Positions 53,611 through 61,068 of a DNA stretch of 64,000 nt are shown here, one piece after another (the stretch's first letter is position 1; each line of letters opens with the position of its first letter). Under the pieces are notes generated by a model that was not told the origin of the DNA, ran no database searches, and saw only the letters and a program-made list of their open reading frames with translations. The position numbers were made by a program, and so were the translations under genes. This stretch comes from a bacterium 0.1xD8-71. GTDB taxonomy: Bacteria > Bacillota > Clostridia > Lachnospirales > Lachnospiraceae. The DNA lies in contig RAYR01000010.1 in assembly GCA_003612405.1 (NCBI GenBank), forward strand, positions 146,669-210,668. The letters are read 5' to 3'.

Positions 53611-54780
53611 ATGAAAAAACATAGTATCTTACTCCTGATTGCCCTAACATCCGCTCTTCTATTATCTGGCTGCGGCGAGGAAAAGAAAGAGAAAAAAGAC
53701 TCTGCGCCTGTCGTAAAACAAGTGACGGAAGAACCCCCGGAAACGGACAAGCCTGCAAAAGAGACAGCAGAACCAGACCCGGAACCGGAACCCGATACAG
53801 ACCTGCCTCCCGAGGAAGGCATGGTCCGCAGCCGGATTACGAATGAATGGGTCAGGGCAGAGGTCAACAATACAAGACCTATTACCGTAATGGTTCCCAA
53901 TACAAAGACGGCAACCCAGTACAGTCTCTCCAAAGCGGATGTGCTCTATGAGTGCAATGTGGAGGGCAGTATCACCCGTTTCATGGCTCTGTTCCAGGAC
54001 TGGGGCAGCCTTGACAGGATCGGAAATATCAGAAGCTGCCGCGACTACTATGTGTACTGGTCTTTTGAATGGGATGCTTTCTATATTCATTGCGGCGGGC
54101 CATTCTATACAGATGATGTGCTTGGCCGCCCAGACACAGAACATATAGACGGATTGTCCAGCAGTCATTTCTGGCAGGCGCAGGACGCTGTCAGTTCCGG
54201 CGACAATACTTTTGTGAACGCCGAAGGCATCAGAGCCGATATGAACAGACTCAATTACAGTCCTTCCTATCGCAGCGGTTACGCTGATGCCCAGCATTAT
54301 CGTTTTGCCCCGGACAATGAACCAAATACACTGACACAATACAGCAACAGTATTGTTGCCAATAAGATTGACCTGTCGCCTGCTTATCCGGTCACCAACT
54401 GTTACTTCACCTATAATTCCCAGACAGGTCTGTATGACAGGTTCCAGCACTTATCAGGCACTTCTGCCGGGCCACACATGGACATGGCTACCGGTAAACA
54501 GCTTGCTTTCAAAAATATTTTGATTCAGAATACATACTATGAAGTACGTGACCAGAAAGGTTATCTGGCCTTCCAGTGCCACGATACCACCAGAGACGGA
54601 TGGTTTTTTACCAATGGCAGAGGCATCCATGTAACCTGGGAAAAGACCTCCGATTACGGAGCCACCAGATACTATGATGACAACGGCAGAGAAATCAATC
54701 TCAACACCGGAAAGACCATGATCTGTATCGTGGAAGAGGGGGATTCTTTCCTGGTAGACAACAACAAAATCTCATCCTGA
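53611..54780 (+). CDS. DUF3048 (YerB-like) lipoprotein
   Basis: The signal peptide ends in LLLSGC, with Cys21 as the lipidation site, followed by an acidic, Pro/Glu-rich linker of about 50 residues. The DUF3048 domain has TRPITVMVPNTKTATQYSLS, ADVLYECNVEGSITRFMAL and RIGNIRSCRDYYVYWS. DUF3048 proteins like YerB are cell-surface proteins of unsettled function. The gene is followed by a good terminator and is alone on the plus strand beside Fic. GAGAGGATTACCCAC precedes the ATG. Confidence 0.88.
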   Translation: MKKHSILLLIALTSALLLSGCGEEKKEKKDSAPVVKQVTEEPPETDKPAKETAEPDPEPEPDTDLPPEEGMVRSRITNEWVRAEVNNTRPITVMVPNTKTATQYSLSKADVLYECNVEGSITRFMALFQDWGSLDRIGNIRSCRDYYVYWSFEWDAFYIHCGGPFYTDDVLGRPDTEHIDGLSSSHFWQAQDAVSSGDNTFVNAEGIRADMNRLNYSPSYRSGYADAQHYRFAPDNEPNTLTQYSNSIVANKIDLSPAYPVTNCYFTYNSQTGLYDRFQHLSGTSAGPHMDMATGKQLAFKNILIQNTYYEVRDQKGYLAFQCHDTTRDGWFFTNGRGIHVTWEKTSDYGATRYYDDNGREINLNTGKTMICIVEEGDSFLVDNNKISS

Positions 54781-54785
54781 TTGCC

Positions 54786-54820
54786 AAACGGCAGATACTA
54801 TCGTATGTATCTGCCGTTTT
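54786..54820. terminator. Bidirectional terminator
   Basis: A 13-bp stem AAACGGCAGATAC pairs with GTATCTGCCGTTT around an 8-nt loop, followed by TTT on the plus strand and preceded by AAA. It lies just after the DUF3048 gene and before the end of the convergent kinase gene. Confidence 0.85.
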
Positions 54821-54841
54821 ATCTCCCATATCCATATAAGA

Positions 54842-56167
54842 TTACTGCACCATCTCTGACTGTTTCGGTATATTCATAATCAACCGGAATACGAAAACAC
54901 CATCGTCATTCTTGAAATCGGCTTCTCCATCATAATGCTCAGCCGTCTTGATAATGCTGGAAACACCAATTCCGCCTGTAAACTCCGGCTTGGGCTGTCC
55001 CTTTCTGAAATCCAGTTCCAGCTTACAGGTATTGCTGCAATAGATCACCAGTTTATTTCCTTTTTTCTTGACCAGAAGATGAATAAAACATTCCCTCTCT
55101 TCCATCTGCTCGCGTGCCTCGATGCACCCATAGATTGCATTTTCATAGGCATTGGACAATATTGTTACCATATCCATATCCGACACACCAAACTCTTTAT
55201 CCACTTCCGCGTCAATTGTGACATTAATTTTCTCCATTTTTGCCCATCTGGTATACGCTGAGAGGATATTGTTGACGGCTGTATTGGCACAGATGACAGG
55301 AATCACGCCTGCCTCCATTTTATGTTCATACTGTTTTAAATACTCTAAGAGAGCGTCTGTCTGTCCCCGGCGGACATATTCTGCAATGACCCGGTTATGG
55401 TGCCTGATGTCATGACGGATACGCCGTCCCGACTCCACAGATTCCTCCAGGAGTTCCAACTGCCTTCCCAGAAGTCTCTGATTCATCTTCATAAGCTGGT
55501 TTTCCTGCTGATACTCTGATTCCATTCCCATATGCAGGTAAAGACGGATTACCACTACCTGAAGAGCTCCCGTCAGGAAAAAATTGACCACAAGCTGTAT
55601 GAGACGGTGCCCGTTATTTTCCACATAATGCTGTATCAGTATGATACTTATGCCCGAAAACAGACTGATAATCAGAATCATCACACTGAAGGCGTCCATC
55701 TCCGTTTCCAGATAGCTGTCAAACCCCTTCAGCATTTTTCTCATGCACTTCCTGATCCAGTAAATCATAACCAGGATAATAAGAATCCTCGCAGCAACGT
55801 CCGCCCATATATTTCCATCAAAGAAAACCCTTGCTATTTCAATTCCTCCTACAATAAACACAGCTGTAAGATAAAAAGTAAAAGCCAGATTATATACGGT
55901 CAGATAAAAACGTTTATTACTGATAAACAGCGACACCAGTATAAAGGCTCCAAAAACAGAAAACGTTATCATTCTGATACAGCTTTCCCAGTCCGCCAGA
56001 TACCAGATACATGACAGCACAGAAGCAACCACACAGAATAAGCCATAAATAACCGCCACTGTTTTCTTACTAAAACGGGGCTCGTCAAGCTGCAAGAAAA
56101 TCAGTACCGTACCAATGATACAGAGTGTAAATCTTAAAAAGGCAATATATACAGAACCACCCAGCAT
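54842..56167 (-). CDS. GHKL-type sensor histidine kinase
   Basis: The N-terminal 190 residues are six likely membrane helices, as in AgrC/ComD-type kinases. The phosphorylated His is expected in RIRHDIRHHNRVIAEY near residue 250. The ATPase part has MVTILSNAYENAIYGCIEA (N-box) and TGGIGVSSIIKTAEHYDG (G-box). Usually such kinases pair with a LytTR regulator and a peptide, but no regulator is adjacent. Length 441 residues. Confidence 0.88.
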   Translation of the reverse strand: MLGGSVYIAFLRFTLCIIGTVLIFLQLDEPRFSKKTVAVIYGLFCVVASVLSCIWYLADWESCIRMITFSVFGAFILVSLFISNKRFYLTVYNLAFTFYLTAVFIVGGIEIARVFFDGNIWADVAARILIILVMIYWIRKCMRKMLKGFDSYLETEMDAFSVMILIISLFSGISIILIQHYVENNGHRLIQLVVNFFLTGALQVVVIRLYLHMGMESEYQQENQLMKMNQRLLGRQLELLEESVESGRRIRHDIRHHNRVIAEYVRRGQTDALLEYLKQYEHKMEAGVIPVICANTAVNNILSAYTRWAKMEKINVTIDAEVDKEFGVSDMDMVTILSNAYENAIYGCIEAREQMEERECFIHLLVKKKGNKLVIYCSNTCKLELDFRKGQPKPEFTGGIGVSSIIKTAEHYDGEADFKNDDGVFVFRLIMNIPKQSEMVQ

Positions 56168-56219
56168 ATTCTTCTACCATTCTTTCCAACATTATATCGA
56201 GTTGCCGAAGCTACCTAAT

Positions 56220-56247
56220 ATTATATTAATTATAAAGAATATAACAA
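56220..56247 (-). promoter_or_regulatory. Promoter of the GHKL kinase gene
   Basis: TTGTTA (56242-56247) and a perfect TATAAT (56220-56225) are 16 bp apart on the minus strand, 53 nt ahead of the kinase start. Confidence 0.6.
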
Positions 56248-56303
56248 AAAAACAAATTTTATAATATTTTTGGTATACATTGCACTTTTTTGAGTATACT
56301 TTG

Positions 56304-58067
56304 TTAATTCCGCGGAATCCAGATCCCGTCCGTTCCATAAGGCTGTATCATTGTCATTTCTGCCAGCACACCCTCTTCCACAAAATCTATGATTACCTTT
56401 ACGCTTCCGTCCTCCTGTGCCTCTCCTGCACGCACCATTACTTTCCCCGCGTCCTCCGATATATTCAAAAGAATCCTGGCTGCTGTCTGCGGCATAAACA
56501 GTCCCTGATAATATCTGCTGCCTCCACTGTCTCCTCTCTCTTCCAGGGCATTTTCATTTAAAGCTTCTCCTGCGCCGTTGGTCAGATAATCCATCGGCGT
56601 ACCATTGATTCCCGCTTTATAGGCCATACTAAAACTCTCACAGTCAGACAGATCGTTCATAATGATAATGCCACTTTCTTCCACCAGATATCCCCCGTTC
56701 TCCTGCCGCCAGGTCAGATGTTCCTGCCACACTGTCACGTGAGGCTCCGATGTCCAGGCATAATACAGAATCACCGTATCCCGAGGACTGCTCTCCATAA
56801 TACGATAGTCCTTCTGTGAATCCCAGGGCCAGGGACTGGACCATCCGAAACCATAATTTCCCTCTTCGCCGTACAGCAGCTCCTCGCTCATCATCTGCTC
56901 TCTTTTTTCTGCCGTACAAAGTGCTGCAATCTGGTCTCCATCCCTGTCACAGACAGCCTGCGCCCAGGCATCCGCCGCCTGCCGCACCTCATCTGATCCC
57001 GCCCATGTGGGCATAGGATCCGTTCCCAGTATCACCACTGCTACCCCAAGCACTGTCAAAGCTGCACACGCGACAGCCGGTTTAGGTTTCCGCCAGCGCA
57101 TGACATTCTCGATTCGCTTCTTTACATCTTTCTCCCCAAAAGCCAGAGGAATTCCGCCGGAAAACTTTCTGCCTGCTGACAGCTGTAATAACGATGTGGA
57201 ATACTCCGCCCGGATGTCCCTGTCCATCTTTCGCATAACTGCCTCATCGCAGGACATTTCCATATCCTTGCCGGACAGATAAAAGGCCGCCCAGATAAGC
57301 GGATGAAACCAGTAAACCGCCAGCGTCACAAAAGAAAGAATCCTTATAATATGATCTCCCCGCCGAATATGCGTCCTCTCATGCAGAATAACATATTCCC
57401 ACTCATTTTCCGTCAAAGAAGAAGGCAGATAGATCCTGGGCTGTATAATCCCTATCACAAAAGCCGTCGGTATATAATCTGACAGATATATATTGTCCCG
57501 CACTCTCACCGCACCCTTAAGCCTGCGGTTAAAATATAGCAGACTGCCGATCCCGTAAAGCAGTATCAGAATCACTCCCACAATCCAGATATGAAATGCC
57601 ACCCACAAAACCGTACCCAGATTCCTTGACAGATGAATACCATCATATACGTCCTGTCCGACATCGGCAGCTACTGTGTCAATCCAGACCGCCTGATTGT
57701 TCGGAGCCGTTTCCCCTGCCTCCACTTCCGGAAAAACACTGTTTTCCAAGGTCAGTACCTGTCCTGTATCCTCCCTGTCAAGCATGCCCAGCAAAGAACA
57801 GGATGATACCAGCGTAAACGGACATAACAAACGATACAACACCAGAATCCACAACAAATAAAAATATCGTTTCGGCATCCTCTTAAGCAGAACCCGAAGC
57901 AGCAGTATGACCAGAATAATTCCTCCTGCTGTCATGCTCCGGTATAATACCTCCAGAAACATCCTCCTGCCTCCGCTTATCAAAACAATATCCCGAAACT
58001 CGTCATGCAGTCCCATCTCCCAAAATATCCTCATACCTCTGAGAATCATATCTGTCCATTCTTTCAT
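56304..58067 (-). CDS. BlaR1/M56-type membrane metallopeptidase
   Basis: The protein has four membrane helices in residues 30-340 with the zinc motif HERTH in VILHERTHIRRGDH and SCDEAVMRK downstream. The outer C-terminal part of about 230 residues has no penicillin-binding SxxK-like domain that I can see, so beta-lactam sensing is not clear. M56 enzymes cleave a BlaI-like repressor when triggered. It follows the BlaI gene after 15 nt and GGGAGGAAATC. Length 587 residues. Confidence 0.87.
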   Translation of the reverse strand: MKEWTDMILRGMRIFWEMGLHDEFRDIVLISGGRRMFLEVLYRSMTAGGIILVILLLRVLLKRMPKRYFYLLWILVLYRLLCPFTLVSSCSLLGMLDREDTGQVLTLENSVFPEVEAGETAPNNQAVWIDTVAADVGQDVYDGIHLSRNLGTVLWVAFHIWIVGVILILLYGIGSLLYFNRRLKGAVRVRDNIYLSDYIPTAFVIGIIQPRIYLPSSLTENEWEYVILHERTHIRRGDHIIRILSFVTLAVYWFHPLIWAAFYLSGKDMEMSCDEAVMRKMDRDIRAEYSTSLLQLSAGRKFSGGIPLAFGEKDVKKRIENVMRWRKPKPAVACAALTVLGVAVVILGTDPMPTWAGSDEVRQAADAWAQAVCDRDGDQIAALCTAEKREQMMSEELLYGEEGNYGFGWSSPWPWDSQKDYRIMESSPRDTVILYYAWTSEPHVTVWQEHLTWRQENGGYLVEESGIIIMNDLSDCESFSMAYKAGINGTPMDYLTNGAGEALNENALEERGDSGGSRYYQGLFMPQTAARILLNISEDAGKVMVRAGEAQEDGSVKVIIDFVEEGVLAEMTMIQPYGTDGIWIPRN

Positions 58068-58082
58068 GATTTCCTCCCTTGT

Positions 58083-58445
58083 CTATCCTTCCTTATGCCT
58101 GTCAATAATCTCCTGCAACTGTCTGATTTCCTCCTCGGACAACTTACTTCGGAAAGTAAATGCCGCCAGGAATTTCGGCAGAGAGCCGCCAAACGAATCC
58201 TCCACAAACTGCTTGCTCTGCATGGCATGGAATTCCTCTCTGCTCACAAGCGAAGTTACCATCCCCCTCTCATTCTGAAAAAGTTCCCTGTCACAGACCC
58301 TGTGAAGAATCGTATAGGTCGTGGATTTTTTCCAGTTTAATTCTTTCTCGCATAGCTTTGCCAATTCCCCTGACGCTATTGGTTCATTCTCCCAGATCAG
58401 ATTTGCAAAGCGCATCTCTATTTCTCCTAACCTGTATTCAGCCAT
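58083..58445 (-). CDS. BlaI/MecI-type repressor
   Basis: The 120-residue protein has the BlaI winged helix: RLGEIEMRFANLIWENEPIA then KKSTTYTILHRVCDRE and SREEFHAMQ, where the M56 cleavage site would be near the dimer domain. It should bind the two palindromes at 58469-58504 and repress its own operon. The M56 gene is next. No beta-lactamase gene is near. Confidence 0.93.
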   Translation of the reverse strand: MAEYRLGEIEMRFANLIWENEPIASGELAKLCEKELNWKKSTTYTILHRVCDRELFQNERGMVTSLVSREEFHAMQSKQFVEDSFGGSLPKFLAAFTFRSKLSEEEIRQLQEIIDRHKEG

Positions 58446-58468
58446 ATTTTATCCTTTCCACAAATAGG

Positions 58469-58516
58469 TCTACTGATTGTAGATTTTATTCTACAGCGAG
58501 TAGACCATTTTGTCAA
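58469..58516 (-). promoter_or_regulatory. BlaI promoter with two operators
   Basis: TTGACA at 58511-58516 and TAGAAT at 58488-58493 are 17 bp apart. TCTAC-AGCGA-GTAGA (58490-58504) overlaps the -10 region, and TCTAC-TGATT-GTAGA (58469-58483) lies downstream. Both have the same 5-bp arms, so this is a twin BlaI operator. Confidence 0.85.
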
Positions 58517-58619
58517 TACTTCTTAACAGAGCAAAATTGTGGTAGTAAAATTTCCATATAAATACTATAATACAAATGTCAAACAGCAGATAATTGGAGA
58601 TTCAGAAGGAGATGTGACA

Positions 58620-58979
58620 ATGGAGCAAAAGTATCAAATAGGTACTATAAGCGGAAAAATAATATGGGACGTAGAAAAAATCCAAAAGGATATATCCCAA
58701 TATGTTATCAAGGAATACAATACTTTTCAATTGCTTGAGGAAAATCCATTCTATGGTAATGAACAATATGCAATGAGTACTGATATTTCAATTCCTCTTA
58801 TTGTTGTCGAATTAAAGAAAGGGAAAGAAAAATTGATTGATGGCAATCATAGACTTTTTAAAGCAAATAAATCAGGTCACAAAACAATCGCAGCACATTA
58901 TTTATCAGAAGAAGAACATAAGAAGTATATCGTGGAATATGATGAAAAACTGTATGAGAAAATTGTTGAGGAATTTTAA
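58620..58979 (+). CDS. Small ParB/sulfiredoxin-like protein
   Basis: The start MEQKYQIGTISGKIIWDVEK follows GGAGATGTGACA. The C-terminal half has LIVVELKKGKEKLIDGNHRL then FKANKSGHKTIAAHYL, the DGNHR pattern of ParB/Srx-like nucleotide-binding folds. The 119-residue size suits stand-alone members. No target is known. It lies convergent to YccF with a 4-nt overlap of stop codons. Confidence 0.7.
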   Translation: MEQKYQIGTISGKIIWDVEKIQKDISQYVIKEYNTFQLLEENPFYGNEQYAMSTDISIPLIVVELKKGKEKLIDGNHRLFKANKSGHKTIAAHYLSEEEHKKYIVEYDEKLYEKIVEEF

Positions 58980-59335
58980 ATAACAGAAGCTCCAAACGGC
59001 ATAAGCGCAAGTTTAGCAATTTTAAAGCACTGTAATCCAAAAGGAATTCCTATGATTGTAATACATAATAACAGCCCATTTATCACCGCAGCAACCGCCA
59101 ACGGAATCCCGCTCACAATAAGCCACAAAATATTAGCCAGTAATGACATCGTGCCTCCACCATAATATATCTCTTTTCCAAATGGGAAAAAAGCCAGTGC
59201 GGCAAATTTAAAACACTGCCTCCCAATGGGAATCCCGATAATCGTAATACACCATAAAATACCTGCCAGTGTCCAGGAGAGTCCCTGCCATATTCCGCCA
59301 CACAAAAACCATATCAGATTACCTAAACAACTCAC
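58976..59335 (-). CDS. YccF-domain membrane protein
   Basis: The protein is a tandem repeat: NLIWFLCGGIWQGLSWTLAG then TIIGIPIGRQCFKFAALAFFPF, and NILWLIVSGIPLAVAAVING then TIIGIPFGLQCFKIAKLALMPFG. Both halves show the YccF pattern, with about four helices altogether. The start is GTG behind GGAGGGACGAT. YccF function is not established; the family is often near signalling genes. Confidence 0.88.
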   Translation of the reverse strand: MSCLGNLIWFLCGGIWQGLSWTLAGILWCITIIGIPIGRQCFKFAALAFFPFGKEIYYGGGTMSLLANILWLIVSGIPLAVAAVINGLLLCITIIGIPFGLQCFKIAKLALMPFGASVI

Positions 59336-59384
59336 ATCGTCCCTCCATTTTCAAAATAATCATGCAATCAACAAATCTGATAAC

Positions 59385-59410
59385 AAAAACCCCGACTGAA
59401 TCGAGGTTTT
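59385..59410 (-). terminator. Terminator of the tRNA-Glu/tRNA-Cys transcript
   Basis: On the minus strand AACCTCGA pairs with TCGGGGTT and is followed by TTTTGTTAT. It starts 6 nt after tRNA-Cys. Confidence 0.75.
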
Positions 59411-59415
59411 AGAAG

Positions 59416-59487
59416 AGGCGCAGACCGGATTTGAACCGGTGCATACTGGTGTTGCAGACCATTGCCTTACCGCTTGGCTACTGCGCC
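59416..59487 (-). tRNA. tRNA-Cys(GCA)
   Basis: The acceptor stem GGCGCAG pairs with CTGCGCC, with the discriminator U. The anticodon loop holds GCA, and the T-arm has GGTTCAAATCC. CCA is not encoded. It follows tRNA-Glu by 24 nt on the same strand. Confidence 0.93.
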
Positions 59488-59511
59488 ATGTTATATAATA
59501 TAAATCTAAAA

Positions 59512-59583
59512 TGACTCCAACGGGAATCGAACCCGTGTTACCGCCGTGAAAGGGCGATGTCTTAACCGCTTGACCATGGAGCC
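59512..59583 (-). tRNA. tRNA-Glu(UUC)
   Basis: Acceptor stem GGCTCCA pairs with TGGAGTC (one G-U), with discriminator A. The anticodon loop CTTTCAC carries TTC and the T-arm GGTTCGATTCC. CCA is not encoded. Confidence 0.94.
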
Positions 59584-59654
59584 TTGTCATTTCTTTCCGG
59601 CGCTTCTATAATATACTATGCTGCACCTGTGTAGGTGATAACCTAACGGAGATT

Positions 59655-59683
59655 ATCTTACCATACCCGGGTGCATTTGGCAA
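59655..59683 (-). promoter_or_regulatory. Promoter of the tRNA pair
   Basis: TTGCCA (59678-59683) and TAAGAT (59655-59660) are 17 bp apart on the minus strand, about 72 nt ahead of tRNA-Glu. It begins just after the stop of the solute-binding gene. Confidence 0.65.
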
Positions 59684-59715
59684 GGGAATTTTGTATTTTT
59701 GGCACTACTTTCTTC

Positions 59716-61035
59716 CTATTTTTTCAGGGCCTCTGCCTGTAACTGATCAAATTTTGCCATACACTCATCCACCGTAGCACCATTTAGCAAATCTCTCACA
59801 ATCAGACAAGTATTTCCCCACTGCTCCACATTCATCCCCGCATTGGACCCAAGGACATAAACGTTCTCCTGAATCCTGTCATTTAACGGCTTCAGGGCAG
59901 GAATACACTCCACTTCAACATTTCGTGAGGGAGAAATCACTCTGTTTGTCTCCGCATAAATCTGAAGTGCTTCATCAGAAAGCATAACATTTAACACTGC
60001 CATAGCATCATCCCCGTGCTCTGCATTGATACCAACACCAAAACCCGTCATAGGCATAACCGGCATCTGTCCACGGTTACTGGGAAACCCAATGACCAAC
60101 ATTTCAAAATCCGTTTTGCCATAAGCTGTCTCTGTATTGGCCGCACCCCAATAAGCCATGACAATAGGTGTTTTCTGCGCCAGAAAATCTGCTCCTTCTC
60201 CTTCAATCGCCTCACTCACATAGGCTTTTTCGGCATCCAAATATCCTTTGTCTATCATCTCCTGCAAGAACTCAAATCCAGGACGCATATAGTCACTATA
60301 TTTACGCTCTCCGCTGTTTAATGCCGCTATTTCAGCTTCCGTATTTCCGCCATTATATAAATCCGCATAAGCCTGTGCCAGGACAAAAGTTTCCAGCCAC
60401 CATCTGTTCGCACCTACCGGTGTCTCAATGCCATTCTCTTTAAAAACCCTGCAACACTCTAAAAATTCTTCCGGTGTTTCCGGCAGTTTTAGATTATACT
60501 GATCAAACATATCTTTGTTGATAAACAGACCATAAGCCACAACTTCCTGTGGAATCGCAACAAGCTTACCATCTACAATATTTGCCGCTTTCACAACATC
60601 TCTTAAGTTGCTGGTACAATCCAGACCCGACAGGTCTTTCAGTTTTCCTTCTTTGGCTAACGCCTGAATCGTATCCGGATTCAACAGATAAATATCATCC
60701 ATATCATTGCGCGCTCTGTCAAGTGTCACATCATCATATGTTTTATCCTGATAATCTTCTGCCGTATAGGTCACATATCCAACCTTGATTCCAAGTTTCT
60801 CTTCTGCCAGCATGATTGTCTTATCTGCTGCGCTTCTCGCAACATTTTCCACATCCGCTTCTGTTTTTTCCATGGGACTGAACAGATCCACGACTCTCTC
60901 TTCTTTATTTTCTATAATAATTATATCATCACCTGATCCGCCGTTCTTTCCACATGCAGCCATGGTTAAAGCCAAAATACCCACAACGCATAACATTCTA
61001 AATTTTCTAATATGATCTTTCCCGAATAAATTCAT
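59716..61035 (-). CDS. Extracellular solute-binding lipoprotein
   Basis: The start MNLFGKDHIRKFRMLCVVGI follows GGAGGAGATT. The signal peptide ends LALTMAAC, so Cys28 is the lipid anchor. The body is a family 1 (sugar-type) solute-binding fold: AIPQEVVAYGLFINKDMFDQ, YGKTDFEMLVIGFPSNRG, MPMTGFGVGINAEHGD. No ABC permease or ATPase gene is near; the hybrid kinase gene is directly upstream. It may bring a ligand to that kinase rather than serve transport. Length 439 residues. Confidence 0.88.
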   Translation of the reverse strand: MNLFGKDHIRKFRMLCVVGILALTMAACGKNGGSGDDIIIIENKEERVVDLFSPMEKTEADVENVARSAADKTIMLAEEKLGIKVGYVTYTAEDYQDKTYDDVTLDRARNDMDDIYLLNPDTIQALAKEGKLKDLSGLDCTSNLRDVVKAANIVDGKLVAIPQEVVAYGLFINKDMFDQYNLKLPETPEEFLECCRVFKENGIETPVGANRWWLETFVLAQAYADLYNGGNTEAEIAALNSGERKYSDYMRPGFEFLQEMIDKGYLDAEKAYVSEAIEGEGADFLAQKTPIVMAYWGAANTETAYGKTDFEMLVIGFPSNRGQMPVMPMTGFGVGINAEHGDDAMAVLNVMLSDEALQIYAETNRVISPSRNVEVECIPALKPLNDRIQENVYVLGSNAGMNVEQWGNTCLIVRDLLNGATVDECMAKFDQLQAEALKK

Positions 61036-61068
61036 AATCTCCTCCGTTATCAATATAACCTTTCCAGT

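Noticed and set aside
53662..54450. A 262-codon open frame antisense to the DUF3048 gene
   Set aside because: The plus-strand lipoprotein has a signal peptide, a ribosome site and family motifs. The antisense frame has none of these.
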